From assembly GCA_029378245.1 (NCBI GenBank), contig JARKIF010000073.1, positions 62,001 to 126,000 of the forward strand: a DNA stretch of 64,000 nt, read 5' to 3'. The notes below the pieces were generated by a model. That model did no database searches. It was given only the letters and a program-made list of their open reading frames with translations, and was not told the DNA's origin. The position numbers were made by a program, and so were the translations under genes. Shown piece by piece: positions 1 to 10,661 of this stretch. Numbering within the stretch: position 1 is the stretch's first letter; the number at the start of each line of letters is the position of its first letter. Origin of the DNA: Roridomyces roridus. Its lineage: Eukaryota; Basidiomycota; Agaricomycetes; Agaricales; Mycenaceae.

Positions 1-690
1 GGAATCCAGCGACATCAAAATAAGATCAGCGAGATCATAATGAAACCGCATCCGATCAAATTGAGTTTCGTGCGATCAGAATGAGAATCCATTTTTGATC
101 GATCGGATTATTGATTTTGCAGATTTTGATTGCCGCACTTTGAATTCCATCTCCCACATTCCATTTCCTTTTCACACTTTGAATTCCGCCTTGGACATCT
201 CATTTCCGCGTCCCACCCAGCATTTCCTTTGCACATCTTTCGAAACGGCCCATGATCATGTCCCAAGGTCCAGACCGTGACTTCTACGTCATCCTGCCCG
301 CCCAAGTCCCTCTACTCATCTACCACAATGTCTGACCACGGTGGAAGCCCTCCACTTGTACCCCTTCGCCTCGAAAGCATACGCATCGCAGGCCTTAGCG
401 ATCAGCCAGAGACATCGTGAGCACGGGTGGAAACAAGTTCGTGGTGAGCAGAACCAGAACTTCAGATGAGAAAGTCTTCAGGCAAAACAAAATCCAGACC
501 CAGAAAACAAGATCAAGAATGGGATGGGGCGGTGCAATTTGAAATCTTGTTTTGATGGAAGGCAATACATTTTGATGGGCCGCAATTTCATTCTGATGGT
601 CCACGATATCGATTTGATGGCGGGTGATCTCATTCTGATCAGGTCCATTCCCATTTCGATATGGCTGAATCTGTGTTTTTGAACAAAATT
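1..690. repeat. Degenerate 20-21 bp repeats in inverted arms
   Basis: Bases 1-95 carry about four imperfect 20-bp units ending in GATCAnAATGAG-like sequence. Bases 545-665 carry about five units of 20-21 bp built on TTTTGATGG/CATTCTGATC, which is the same motif in inverse orientation. Between them (125-245) lies another loose repeat built on CTTTGAATTCC and CATTTCC. Inverted arms of short repeats are typical of subterminal regions of DNA transposons, but no terminal repeat or target duplication is visible and the left end may lie outside the window. Bases 690-992 show nothing I can name apart from the likely promoter of the F-box gene. Confidence 0.4.
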
Positions 691-992
691 TGGTGATTTC
701 CGACCTCACAATAAAAATCTCATCCAAAGCATTTATAACGTGTCAGGCAGCCAGATTACAATCCTCACATTCCATTTTGGCGCATGATCACACTCAAATC
801 ACGGTGATCACGGTCCAGATTAAAATTGGAGGGCCTTTCAAAATCGATTCTGAGGCCCATCAAACTGGTTTATTTTTGTCCAAAGAGGACACCCATACGC
901 CGACTTGACGCCAAGTTGTTTGTTCAAGCATCTGTCACAAACCTGTCACGGATCTCTTTCCTGCCGTCCACTCTTTGCCTGCACCCTTGGCC

Positions 993-2105
993 ATGGCCAC
1001 CATGGATAGTCTCCCCAATGAACTCTTAATTTCCAGCCTCAAGCTAGCCGCCGATGCCCCCTTGCCATCCTCCAGCCTCGCGCCGGCAATCCCAATCTGC
1101 GCAACGCTCGTCAGTGCCCGTTGGTGCGCAGTGGCAGAACTCTCCATCCTCGGCCCGCATCTCGCACGCTGGCGCACGGTGGCATTCCTCGCCCTGCTGC
1201 ACGAGCTGGAGAAGTTCCGGAGCTTCATCGCCTCTGCACCTCGTTTTCCTTGCCTCGAGTCGCTCAATCTCTCCTGCACGGATGGCAATGATTTCCAGGA
1301 TCCCTATTATATAACAGCTATCGCGCAGCTCACCGCTCTGCGCTCCCTCAAATCAAACGGTCTTTCCGTATTGGGATTCGTGCCCCTTGCATCCATGCTC
1401 CAGGCGCTTGACATCAACCTCGACTATGCACGGTCCGTGGCAGCATACGTACATCTCCTTCGCGCAATACTTGAGAGCCCCGCTTGCCGCCTCACCACCC
1501 TCGTCCTCCGCAATTTCCGCACCAAATCAGGGCCCACCTGGCCCCCGCCCGCCCCCATCGCAGCCCACACCCTCCGCTCGTTCGCCGTCAACTTTGCCAA
1601 GTCATTTTATGGATATGTACAGTTGGACCCGTGGACGGCGACGCGCTACGAGTGTCTCGAGGTCCTCACCAACCTCATCACCATGCCCAACCTTGAGCGC
1701 CTCGAAATCCTCGGCGGATTCCGCGGTGGATTCAAAGACGCGTCGTACATCGAGAAGTCGGGCGAATGTCAATGGCCGAGAGAGGAAAGCAGCCCACCGC
1801 TCTTCCCACACCTCCGCGAGCTTTGTCTGGAGGACATGTGCTTCAGTCCAACGAACCTTGAGCTAATCCAGTCCATCAGCCCCGATATAACGCACCTCGA
1901 GCTGATATACACGTCGTGCAACCAACATCTACTAGACCCCGATCTCCAATGGTCTGCCGTACGCAACCTCACTATCGAGGCGCACGAAGGTCGTGGTACC
2001 CCCTGGTGGTTGCAGCGGTTCCTTCGAAGGTGCAGTCTGGATGTCCCATACGATGAGATGGTGCTGTCGGTTGTACCGCCCCGGCACCAAATGGCGTTGA
2101 ATCGC
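993..2105 (+). pseudogene. F-box/LRR-type protein gene, 5' part, disrupted by element 1
   Basis: The frame is open from ATG 993 (or the second ATG at 1002, which has the strong context GCCACCATGG) to base 2105, where the LTR supplies an immediate TGA. The protein starts MDSLPNELL, a typical F-box opening, followed by about 330 residues with leucine-rich stretches (for example LESLNLSC, LERLEILGG, LRELCLEDMC) like the many basidiomycete F-box proteins that recruit substrates to SCF ubiquitin ligases. The coding sequence is cut by the Ty3/gypsy element and resumes at 18597. The family call rests on the N-terminal motif and overall pattern; the substrate is unknown. A truncated product ending at the LTR could still be made. 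Confidence 0.7.
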
Positions 2106-3527
2106 TGATACGCCTGCAAAATGAACACGCTAGGAATACGTGAAATTTCGCGATTTCTCTTATAACCAACAGTGGTATCATCTCACGAGAGCGCTAGTGC
2201 TGAGCCCAGAAGCAGCTAGTAGGATTACGATGCATGGTGTACTGTACGGGTCGAAGGGGAACCTAAGATGACTGACGGACCCACTCCGAAACACGTAGGA
2301 GTTCGTGCTAGTCCTCTTACCAATGGGAATATCTTATAACCAAGCCGTTGAGCTCTGGTTCAATCCGATGGTTACAAGGGAATTAGCAGCAATTGGGAAT
2401 AAGCGGACGGTTGAGTCATTGATCACGATCGAGGCCTCAGCTGGAGTCATTACCAACCGGAATGATGGCGCCGGAAGATCGTGTGCCTGGTCCGTGATAT
2501 CGGAACACGGGAGCACTCTGGAATCACTACTTGCGAGCTTCGGAATGGTGTCTTTGATGACGGGATACCCAAGATATGGGTATCGAATTAAAGCTACGGA
2601 CCAGTACTATCCGGTCCTGGAACGATAGCGCAGAAGACGGAAGATGGGAATAATGGAACTCGACTTCCGACCCTTGGCATCAGCCTTACCAACCTGAAAC
2701 ATGATGGATCGACGGCTGACTGAGCTTGGGATGGTGCGAGGATGGCGCCATCCAACCTGTAGACCAATGAAATAGCAAGGATACCCTAATTGCGTTGCGA
2801 GGATCGCATTCCTGTATTATTTATTAGATTGCCGGACTTGTATATAACTAGGTAGAGTGTTCCCTTGGAGGCCGAACAATCACCCCCGTCTGTTGTACGC
2901 ATTAGCGTCTCTAAAGGGTTGTGCTTGGGCTTTCGAGGTGCACTGTGTTGGATAGTGGCTTCTTAAAGTTTGTACTAGTTGGAATCATATTATTTTGAAT
3001 CGGAATCGTCGTCATCGTTGAAACCAAATCGTCGTACTCGCCTCAATCAAGAATCTATTAAGCAATCAGTCAAGTCAAGTCGTTGGAACATCGTCGTATT
3101 TGGCTAGGGAATCTCAGTACCAGTCGGGAAGAAGAGTAGAATCGAGTTGCGAAGTTTCGGAATAAGGAATACGATCGGTGTTTGACCACCAACCCACCTA
3201 CTACATCAATCTTATCAACTACAGCTGAGAGGCTATACAATCTACCAAAAGGGTTGCTTGTTCCAGTCTCGACTGAACCTAAAACCCGTCCCTTGGAAAT
3301 ACCACTTTCCTTCGGAATAAACTTATTACTTTCTCCCTCCACAACCTACTACCTGTATAAGGACCTGTATTGGGACTTTTACTCGTCTGAACACTCGATT
3401 GAATACACTCGCTACGAGCTCGTGTCTGTGTTGGTTATCTAAATAAGCTACTTGCTTATTCCTGTGTACCACCGTATACGATACAGTGGTGTTGGGTTTC
3501 TCCCTTGGGTTTAGAGCACATTCGTCA
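2106..3527 (+). repeat. 5' LTR of element 1
   Basis: 1422 bp, bounded by TGATACG and GTCA. The likely promoter is the TATATAA around 2839. Frames of 60-107 aa inside it occur identically in the 3' LTR and do not look coding. Confidence 0.93.
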
Positions 3528-3529
3528 TC

Positions 3530-3549
3530 TGGAGCCCACCGCGAGGGGG
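3530..3549 (+). other. Primer-binding site of element 1
   Basis: TGGAGCCCACCGCGAGGGGG starts two bases after the LTR, as in most LTR elements that prime on a tRNA 3' end (the TGG pairs with CCA). The same sequence lies at 30978 in element 2. I do not recognise the tRNA. Confidence 0.75.
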
Positions 3550-3639
3550 AAGTTTTAAGCTACCTTCGGAGCTTAAATTGGGTTTTTATAACCAAGGCCT
3601 ATCGTTGTTGGGGGCATTCCCAATAATACATCCGAGTTT

Positions 3640-4489
3640 TCGCTATTCCGCCTAACGGCAAGGAACGTCAACTCAACAACAAAAACGCTGGTGAATTTCC
3701 GAATCTCCTTCGAGATCCGGGGCAGTTAAACGCAGGCCTGAATCGTTCTCATACGACGGCTACTACCGGTCGACAGACCAAAACCTCTCTCGCTGCAAAG
3801 GCAACTCTGGTTGCACCGCTTGAGAGCGCGCGTTTCCCTACAAAGAAGGGAACATCTACGAGACCAAGACCTTCTGGTGCATCTACTACGCAAGGAAACC
3901 CCGAAGCAGGGCCATCTAGGACCGAAGGGAATACCGAGCAACTGGACACCACATCTCAGTCTATTTCGACAATTGGCGGCGCAAGGGGGTTTCCAAAGAA
4001 AGTGCGGCGGCGTCTACAAGGACGTCGATACAAGCGTTCTATTTAGGAGGACCAGGAGGAGCAGGTGACCACCCTGATCAAGAGAATGATCGGATGGATC
4101 ACTTGTATAATACGAGAGAGGACGAAATACTATCCCAAAAGGTGCAGCAGATGTTAATGGGAAGAAACCAGTATCTCAGCCGCCCGTCTCAACCTACTTC
4201 GCCCTACATGTTCCAGCCGGTTGCTCAACCAAACCTGCCCATGCAAAACTTCGTCAATACAGGCGGTGTTCAACCACCGCCTGCCCAACCTCAACCCCAG
4301 TTTATACAAGCTTCTCCACCGGTGATACCATCCGTACCACTAGGGCAGGCTTGGGATCTGAACCAGATTATGCAGTTAGTTCAGATCTGCCGGGGTGAAG
4401 GAGCTGTAACGCCAGAGACACAGCAACAGTTTGTTTCCACTAGAACGGGGGCGTCGTCGGATCCGAATCCGCCGGCTCCGAAATTTTAG
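3640..4489 (+). pseudogene. gag: Remnant of gag, element 1
   Basis: Two pieces can be read. A basic, Ser/Thr-rich stretch lies in one frame from about 3640 to the TAG at 4044. A proline/glutamine-rich stretch lies in another frame, open from about 3980 and with its first ATG at 4094, to the TAG at 4487. Their style matches the N-terminal tail of element 2 Gag, but the alpha-helical capsid and the CCHC knuckle of element 2 have no counterpart: the LTR-to-pol distance is about 1 kb shorter. The second piece overlaps the protease frame (open from 4444) in the -1 direction, but no textbook slippery heptamer is seen in the overlap. I infer an internal deletion plus at least one frame break. Confidence 0.65.
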
Positions 4490-5802
4490 TTGGTTCAAGG
4501 AAAGAGGGCCGGAATAAGGAAAAGCCACCTATTCTACCAACGGTCACCCCTCCTGAGAACGGGAAAACGGCTGATACTGATGACAATTGGCGAAGGCGAA
4601 AGAAGAAAGTTACTTTTGTGGATGATGAGGAGAGCGGTGGAGAGGAAGCAAGGACAGAGGAAGTTCCACAGAGGAAAACCGCTGATCCTAAACCCTCAAC
4701 TCAGAGAAGGATGGTTACGTTGGAAGAAGTGACGGACGAGGAAGAGGAAACCTCGGTTCCGTTCGAGAAACTAAAAAGACCAGAGAAGAAGAAGCGTACT
4801 GATGATATCTCCAGGGATAAGGAGAATCAGCAAGTACACGAGAGAGCCTACAAGCTCGTTTCGAAATATGATGATCCTCACCTTATTTCGGACCTGTTGG
4901 ACCAGACGAAGGATACGGAATTAAGAGGCATTACAGTCGGGAAGCTCGCTGCTATGAATGGCGACTATGCAAAAAGGCTGAGAGACATCACGTTCAAAAT
5001 CAGGAGGCCAGTCAGGCCGGTTCTACTGAGCGCGAATCCTTTGGAAGAAACGTCGGACTTCCCGTTCATGGAAGACGATGATATTCCCGTGACACTCGAG
5101 CCAGATGCCATTCATATCGATGAGCTACCTGCGCTCGATTCATTCTATATTTCGACCGAGGAAGACAGAGGGACTATACCAGGGAGCTTAATTGCCACGG
5201 ACATAGTCTTGACGTACATTGCCTCGTTACCAGAAGGAGAGGTACCGAAACAAATCTTCGCTGCCTGTTCATCGGCGGCATTGAGAGTACTCTTCCCGGT
5301 GGTGAACGGATCGGAAAAGGTGGAGAGCGTACGAGATGGAGGGTCCCAGATCGTGTCCATGGCCTTGACGATTGCGGAAAGGTTGGGTCTGACATGGGAC
5401 CCGGATGTTCAAATATACATGCAAAGCGCGAACGGGCAGTTGAAAAAGTCAGCGGGACTGGCTAGGAACGTACCGTTTTTGTTTGGGGATATAACGGTAT
5501 ATCTCCAAGTGCACGTAATTGATCAACCGGCGTACGATGTACTGTTGGGAAGGCCGTTCGACATCCTTACAGAGGCGGCCACGAAGGACTTCAAAGATGG
5601 AAGACAGACAGTTACCATCTGCGATCCCAATAGCACTAGGAGAGCTACCCTGCCTACTTTTGCCAGGGGAGCACACTCGGTCGCTGGACGCGTGAAGCAG
5701 GCAGTACTGCCCGCGGCTACGGCTCGCGAGGGGAAGTCAAGCGGTCAGGAAGAAGAAGACGCTGCAAAGCAGGCAAATTTTCATGGCTCTTCGAGGAATT
5801 AG
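4444..5802 (+). CDS. Retroviral-type aspartic protease region of element 1
   Basis: The frame is open from 4444. The N-terminal third is charged and probably disordered. The protease domain has the DGGSQ active-site loop (around 5335-5350) in place of the usual DTGA/DSGA, then a hydrophobic LxVxVI...YDVLLGRPF segment, the second half of a retropepsin fold. It cleaves the Gag-Pol polyprotein in related elements. The next frame, pol, is one step back (-1). At 5775-5781 the heptamer A AAT TTT sits in the protease frame 18 bases before its stop, and the pol frame is open from that point, so a -1 ribosomal frameshift can join protease to pol. Element 2 has the same heptamer at the same joint. Confidence 0.8.
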   Translation, partial: NGGVVGSESAGSEILVGSRKEGRNKEKPPILPTVTPPENGKTADTDDNWRRRKKKVTFVDDEESGGEEARTEEVPQRKTADPKPSTQRRMVTLEEVTDEEEETSVPFEKLKRPEKKKRTDDISRDKENQQVHERAYKLVSKYDDPHLISDLLDQTKDTELRGITVGKLAAMNGDYAKRLRDITFKIRRPVRPVLLSANPLEETSDFPFMEDDDIPVTLEPDAIHIDELPALDSFYISTEEDRGTIPGSLIATDIVLTYIASLPEGEVPKQIFAACSSAALRVLFPVVNGSEKVESVRDGGSQIVSMALTIAERLGLTWDPDVQIYMQSANGQLKKSAGLARNVPFLFGDITVYLQVHVIDQPAYDVLLGRPFDILTEAATKDFKDGRQTVTICDPNSTRRATLPTFARGAHSVAGRVKQAVLPAATAREGKSSGQEEEDAAKQANFHGSSRN

Positions 5803-8800
5803 GTCTGGATACCGAAGGAGAAGAGTTAGCTGTGAAGTTTGGTTTAGACGAGAATGGGGAAGTACAGATAGAAGGCTACATGGGGCCTACGCAAGGTCAC
5901 AGATTTTCATCAGATGAGTTGAAATCGGCGTACCTTGTAGCGTCCATGGAGAAAGGTGCCTTGAATGGGGATCGAGCAGCTACACAACTCTTACAAGAGT
6001 ATGTTGGAGGCCTCGAAAAGAGCGAGACAGGAGAGTTTCAAGTCCTTACCTTCGAGGAACGTCTCCCGGAGATAAAGCGTAGCCGAAGCTCCATTAAAAA
6101 GCTGAATCGGAAGAAGAAGAGGCGCTTTCACGAAGCTGATTCGACGAAAGAATGCTTCAAGTGTGGAGTAGTGCCTTGCAAGGAAGATGTTCTGACCCAG
6201 GCGGCTGAAGTGCGGGATATTCCTGTTCTAGAGTCATTTGCGGGGAAGAAGTACAAACCGGTGGCGTTGAAAACAAAGCCTGTGTACGCGGAGTTACCCG
6301 AGAAGTACCGAATTAAACGGGAAATAATAGGGGACCCGTTGAAGGACATTCCCGAACTCTCCACTCGTCCGGGAGAGTTCATTCCGATAGGTCGGTACTC
6401 ACAGGAACGAAAGGAAGGAATAGACGCGATCCACTCGGAAGACTTCCTGTGGAAAGAGGAGCGCAAGCTGATGCATCATTTCATGAGCATTCAAAACGAC
6501 GCCTTCGCTTGGGATGACTCGGAAAGAGGCACCTGGAAATCAGAATTCTTCCCACCAATAGAAATTCCCACGGTTGAACACAAGGTTTGGGTGGAGAGAT
6601 CTATCCCGATACCAAGAGGTCAACTGAGTGAATTCTGTAAAGTGATAAAAAAGAAGATTGACGCGGGTGTCTATGAACCGTCGAATTCCTCGTATCGATC
6701 CAAGTTCTTCGGCGTCTTGAAGAAAGATGGGAAGAGTATACGCTTGGTACATGCCCTCGAGCCACTGAATGCTGTAACCATTGCACATTCGGGAATTCCT
6801 CCGGCAACGGATGAGCTCGCAAGTCACTGCTCAGGTAGAGCGTGTGGGGCGGTGTTCGATTTATACTCAGGCTACGACCATCGGGAGATAGCTGAAGGAT
6901 CGAGAGATTTCACAACTTTTCAGACACCTTTTGGTGCTCTGAGGCTGGTGAAGCTACCACAAGGCTGGACGAATTCAGTACCAATCTTCCATGATGATGT
7001 GACGTTCATACTGAAGGACGAGATCCCGCACATCACTGTTCCGTATATTGACGATGTGCCTGTAAGAGGGCCCGGTAGTAGATATCAGGACAAGGATGGG
7101 ACGTATGAGACTATCCCGGACAACCCTGGGATACGTCGTTTTGTCTGGGAGCACTTTGTGAACCTTAACCGGATCGCACAGAGATTGAAGTATTGCGGGG
7201 GCACGATTTCCGCTCTAAAAGTCATCTTGTGTAAATCGGAATTCACTGTTGTTGGTCACGTATGTTCCTTTGAAGGCAGGAAACCGTCGACAGAGAGGAT
7301 TGGGGTTATATCAAGGTGGCCACCTTTACAAGATGTGTCTCAAGTACGACAGTTCCTGGGTGTCGTTGGAGTACTGAGGATGTTCATCAAGAATTATTCG
7401 ATAAAAGCCAGCAGATTGAATAGGCTGCTACGCAAGGATATCGATTTCGAGTGGACGGACAAGGAGCAAGCTTCAATGGATATACTGAAGAGATCGGTGG
7501 AAAATTGTGAAGCGTTGAAGCCTCTAAACTACGATTGGGACTCGGACATTGTATTGGCTGTGGACACTTCGTGGATGGCCATAGGGATTGAAATATATCA
7601 GGTCGACCCGAACGACCCTCGAAAGAGGTACTATGCCAAGTTCGACTCTATCCCCTTGAATGAAAGAGAGGCCAGGTTCTCACAACCGAAGCGGGAATTG
7701 TACGGGCTGAAGCGGGCTTTAGAACATATGCAGTATTGGCTGCTAGGTTGCAGGAAGCTTGTGGTAGAGACGGATGCTCTATACATCAAAGGAATGCTGG
7801 ACAATCCTGGGATGGGACCCAACGCTACTATTAACCGCTGGATTGAGGAAATTCTGATGTTCCATTTTACGCTCAAACACGTAAAGGGGAGTACCTTCTC
7901 GCCTGATGGTCTCTCTAGAAGGAAGCGTCAAGAGGGTGATGAGGTCCATGGAAGCCCGGAGGATGGGTTTGATGACAACCCGCCCCCGGAAAAACACGAA
8001 GAGTGGGATTACTCTATAGATCAGCCCTTCGAGTTTGAAGATTTCAAGACCGGAATAGACACCCGAGGAGGCTACTTTGTGGAAATAAAAGACGAATCTC
8101 AACCGTCAGACACAGTCTTGATGAATATCTTCGAGCAGCAGTGTAGAGAAGCGTATATGGACGAACGGGAGGAAGCTAGGGTTCTTCGAACCAAATTCGA
8201 GGAGCTAGGTGAACCTATTCCGCAGTTCATAATGAGTCACATCCGGGAGGAAGAACCTTTACTGCCAGATGATGCGTTCAAGTTCGATCCTAAGAAGCGG
8301 GAAACCTACCCTGAGGATCAGCGCACTGATTCTGCGAAGCGGCAGGATGAGAGATTGGAAACCGTGCGAGAGTGGCTCGATAACTCGGGAAAGAATAGGC
8401 CGTCTGACTCTGGGAAGAAGGCATTTCATAAGCTTATGAAATACGCTAGGAACTTCTTCCTGGACCAACGAGGACACCTATTCAGGAAATCAGCGGATGG
8501 AGCACACAAGTTGGTGGTGAATAAGGAACACAGGATGTACATGATGAGAGGGTCTCATGACAGTCTGGGGCATAGGGGAGCGTATGCGACGAAATCACTG
8601 GTGGAACAGCGGTTTTGGTGGCCTGAGATGGAGCGAGATATCGCTTGGTATGTCAGGAGTTGCCATTTGTGCCAAACCAGACAAGAAGAGTTGCTACGCA
8701 TTCCGCCCGTTCCTACTTTTACACCGTGCCTATTCCAAAAGATTCACGTCGACGTTGCGGTCATGAGTGTGGTTTCAAATGGACACCGATATGTGGTTGC

Positions 8801-9884
8801 GGCCCGAGACGCACTTAGCCGGTATCTAGAAGCTAAAGGACTGAGAGCGGATAATGCGCCGGCGCTAGGCAGGTTCTTGTTAGAGAACATCATATGTCGA
8901 TGGGGTTGTCCAAAAGAGATTGTAACAGACAACGCACCGCAGTTCCTGGAGGCGATTGAATGGTTACACCAGAAGTACGGGATTACGGGAATAAGGATTT
9001 CACCGTATAATTCCCAGGCGAACGGACCGGTTGAGTCGGGGCATAAGCACATGAGACAAATGTTGTACAAAGCAACGGGAGGTGACGTACGGAAGTGGTT
9101 CTGGTTCTTACCCCAAGTGATATGGGCGGATAGAATTACTACCCGACGTGGTCTTGGGTGCTCACCTTACTATGCAGTAACGGGAAGTCACCCGAGTGTC
9201 CCGTTGGACTTGGTAGAGGCGACGTGGCTAGTGGAATACCCTGGGGAGATAATCTCTACGGCGGAATTAATTGGTCTACGAGCTAGGGCTCTGGCAAAGC
9301 ACCGTCAACATTTGGAAGAAATGAGGGACAGAGTGGACGCAGAAAAATTGGCTGCGGTGAGGAAGTACGAGCAAGAGTTCAAGCATTCCATCAGAGACTA
9401 CGACTTCCAGCCAGGGAGGCTAGTCTTAATCAGGAATACGCGTGTTGAAAAGTCGTTGAACGCGAAGTTTGAACCCAAATACCTTGGACCGATGGTTGTA
9501 CTACGTCGGACGAAGGGAGGATCGTACATAATGTGCGAAATGAATGGAGCAGTATACCCGGGTAAAGTGGGAGCTTTCAGGGTTATACCGTATATAGCTC
9601 GAAAATTCATAGGGCATCGAAAGAAGGTTGAAGAGCTTATTGACATGTCCAAGGAGGAATTGGACGCGTTAGTGATCAAGAAAGCGGGAGGAGAAGAGCC
9701 GCTGGATCGAGACCTACAGTTTGAGGATATGACCCTGAACCCAGGATGGGAAGAGGAAGAGTCCGAGGACGAGCAGGATGGTCCTGCGGCAGAGGAAGAA
9801 GTTGAAGAGATGGAAGAAGACCCAGATCCGTCACAAGTCAGACGCTCAAATAGGAAACGAATTCAGAGAGAACGTTCACATTGA
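5775..9884 (+). CDS. pol: Pol of element 1: reverse transcriptase, RNase H, integrase
   Basis: Open from the frameshift site to 9884 (about 1369 aa; the first convenient non-shift start is near 5832). The order RT, RNase H, integrase defines Ty3/gypsy. RT has the catalytic YIDD around base 7045 and the upstream SGYDHREIAEGS and FQTPFGALRLVKLPQG blocks. RNase H shows VDTS, KRELYG and VETDA with the acidic residues expected at the active site. Integrase has an HHCC zinc site (H..H..CHLC near 8660), a D,D,E triad (HVDVAV, VTDNAP, NGPVESGH) and a C-terminal GPY/F-like YLGPMVVL module. The tail is acidic, then basic, and no clear chromodomain is seen. The frame is intact, so an active enzyme is plausible. 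Confidence 0.92.
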   Translation, partial: KFSWLFEELGLDTEGEELAVKFGLDENGEVQIEGYMGPTQGHRFSSDELKSAYLVASMEKGALNGDRAATQLLQEYVGGLEKSETGEFQVLTFEERLPEIKRSRSSIKKLNRKKKRRFHEADSTKECFKCGVVPCKEDVLTQAAEVRDIPVLESFAGKKYKPVALKTKPVYAELPEKYRIKREIIGDPLKDIPELSTRPGEFIPIGRYSQERKEGIDAIHSEDFLWKEERKLMHHFMSIQNDAFAWDDSERGTWKSEFFPPIEIPTVEHKVWVERSIPIPRGQLSEFCKVIKKKIDAGVYEPSNSSYRSKFFGVLKKDGKSIRLVHALEPLNAVTIAHSGIPPATDELASHCSGRACGAVFDLYSGYDHREIAEGSRDFTTFQTPFGALRLVKLPQGWTNSVPIFHDDVTFILKDEIPHITVPYIDDVPVRGPGSRYQDKDGTYETIPDNPGIRRFVWEHFVNLNRIAQRLKYCGGTISALKVILCKSEFTVVGHVCSFEGRKPSTERIGVISRWPPLQDVSQVRQFLGVVGVLRMFIKNYSIKASRLNRLLRKDIDFEWTDKEQASMDILKRSVENCEALKPLNYDWDSDIVLAVDTSWMAIGIEIYQVDPNDPRKRYYAKFDSIPLNEREARFSQPKRELYGLKRALEHMQYWLLGCRKLVVETDALYIKGMLDNPGMGPNATINRWIEEILMFHFTLKHVKGSTFSPDGLSRRKRQEGDEVHGSPEDGFDDNPPPEKHEEWDYSIDQPFEFEDFKTGIDTRGGYFVEIKDESQPSDTVLMNIFEQQCREAYMDEREEARVLRTKFEELGEPIPQFIMSHIREEEPLLPDDAFKFDPKKRETYPEDQRTDSAKRQDERLETVREWLDNSGKNRPSDSGKKAFHKLMKYARNFFLDQRGHLFRKSADGAHKLVVNKEHRMYMMRGSHDSLGHRGAYATKSLVEQRFWWPEMERDIAWYVRSCHLCQTRQEELLRIPPVPTFTPCLFQKIHVDVAVMSVVSNGHRYVVAARDALSRYLEAKGLRADNAPALGRFLLENIICRWGCPKEIVTDNAPQFLEAIEWLHQKYGITGIRISPYNSQANGPVESGHKHMRQMLYKATGGDVRKWFWFLPQVIWADRITTRRGLGCSPYYAVTGSHPSVPLDLVEATWLVEYPGEIISTAELIGLRARALAKHRQHLEEMRDRVDAEKLAAVRKYEQEFKHSIRDYDFQPGRLVLIRNTRVEKSLNAKFEPKYLGPMVVLRRTKGGSYIMCEMNGAVYPGKVGAFRVIPYIARKFIGHRKKVEELIDMSKEELDALVIKKAGGEEPLDRDLQFEDMTLNPGWEEEESEDEQDGPAAEEEVEEMEEDPDPSQVRRSNRKRIQRERSH

Positions 9885-10017
9885 ACCTAGATACAAGTGC
9901 TAGAGCGGACACGGTACTGTACTATGACTACCCAAGCACGGGGGTGTGAACGTGGCTATAAAGGATTAAGCTCTTGTGAAATAAAAGAGTGAGGAAGGAA
10001 CGAACCTGGAAGAGCAC

Positions 10018-10454
10018 CTAGAAGCGTCTAACGCGGAAACACTCGCATCCAACGAGGAAAGTGTTCACGACGTCTGGAATACGGGTACCACGGTCATCCG
10101 TGCTATGCTTGCGGTTGAAGGCGATTTGAGCAACCTTAATCTCGACGGAGGCGAGCAGCGTAGCAACGCCTTCGGAACCGGCCACCAGCGTGAGCGTGGG
10201 TTCCTCAAGGAAAGGAATCTAAGGGGGTGACATGAATAAACTCGAAGTCGAGGGCCGAGGAATAGCCTATAACTCACCCAGAAGCGGGCGGTCCGAGCCA
10301 TGAGTCTGTTCACTTCCTTCGGTACGATCTCTTCAGCACGCAAGTCGAGGAAGTCGGAAGACGCGGAAAGCAGGTGAACCCAGTCACTAACGAGGTGCTG
10401 GGGCGGTTCGAAGTCGGGAATGGGAGTTATGCGGACGGTGCGTGCGACGAACAT
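10018..10454 (-). CDS. Antisense cargo gene E of element 1, 125 aa, unknown function
   Basis: Two exons (10454-10278, 10218-10018) joined by a 59-nt GT-AG intron with GTGAGT donor; the joint is in frame and the stop is TAG. A TATATAAG lies about 45 bases upstream of the ATG. The protein is mostly helical in appearance, with no motif I recognise. Gene D next door is a paralog: both break after a Trp (FW / SW), both second exons begin with xPFL, and both continue into a helix of the form IK(V/I)A(Q/R)IA. It converges on pol with 133 bp between stops. It lies on the minus strand of the retrotransposon and is probably transcribed from its own promoter. An untranslated or regulatory antisense role cannot be excluded. 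Confidence 0.72.
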
Positions 10455-10493
10455 GGTGTATAACGGGTGAGATGGGAACAGACCCGTCCCCGG

Positions 10494-10502
10494 CTTATAT
10501 AC
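10494..10502 (-). promoter_or_regulatory. TATA box of gene E
   Basis: TATATAAG on the minus strand, about 40-45 bases before the ATG at 10454. Confidence 0.6.
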
Positions 10503-10661
10503 ACTTGAGGTCAGCACCCGGAAACGCGACGCCCGGAGACGGATTGAAAGGAGCATGACAATGCGGAAGGAACGATCTCGCTAGGAAAAATAGTGGGACG
10601 GCCCTAATTCCGGATAATCTTTGAATCTTGCGCTTATAACTACTCTAATACACAGATAGTA

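Noticed and set aside
2305..3442. Frames of 86-107 aa inside the LTRs of element 1 (and the same in 17370-18507)
   Set aside because: They repeat identically in both LTRs only because the LTRs are identical; no start context, family feature or splice structure.
9885..10017. A chromodomain at the Pol C-terminus
   Set aside because: The tail after the GPY/F-like module is acidic and low-complexity, without the aromatic cage pattern.
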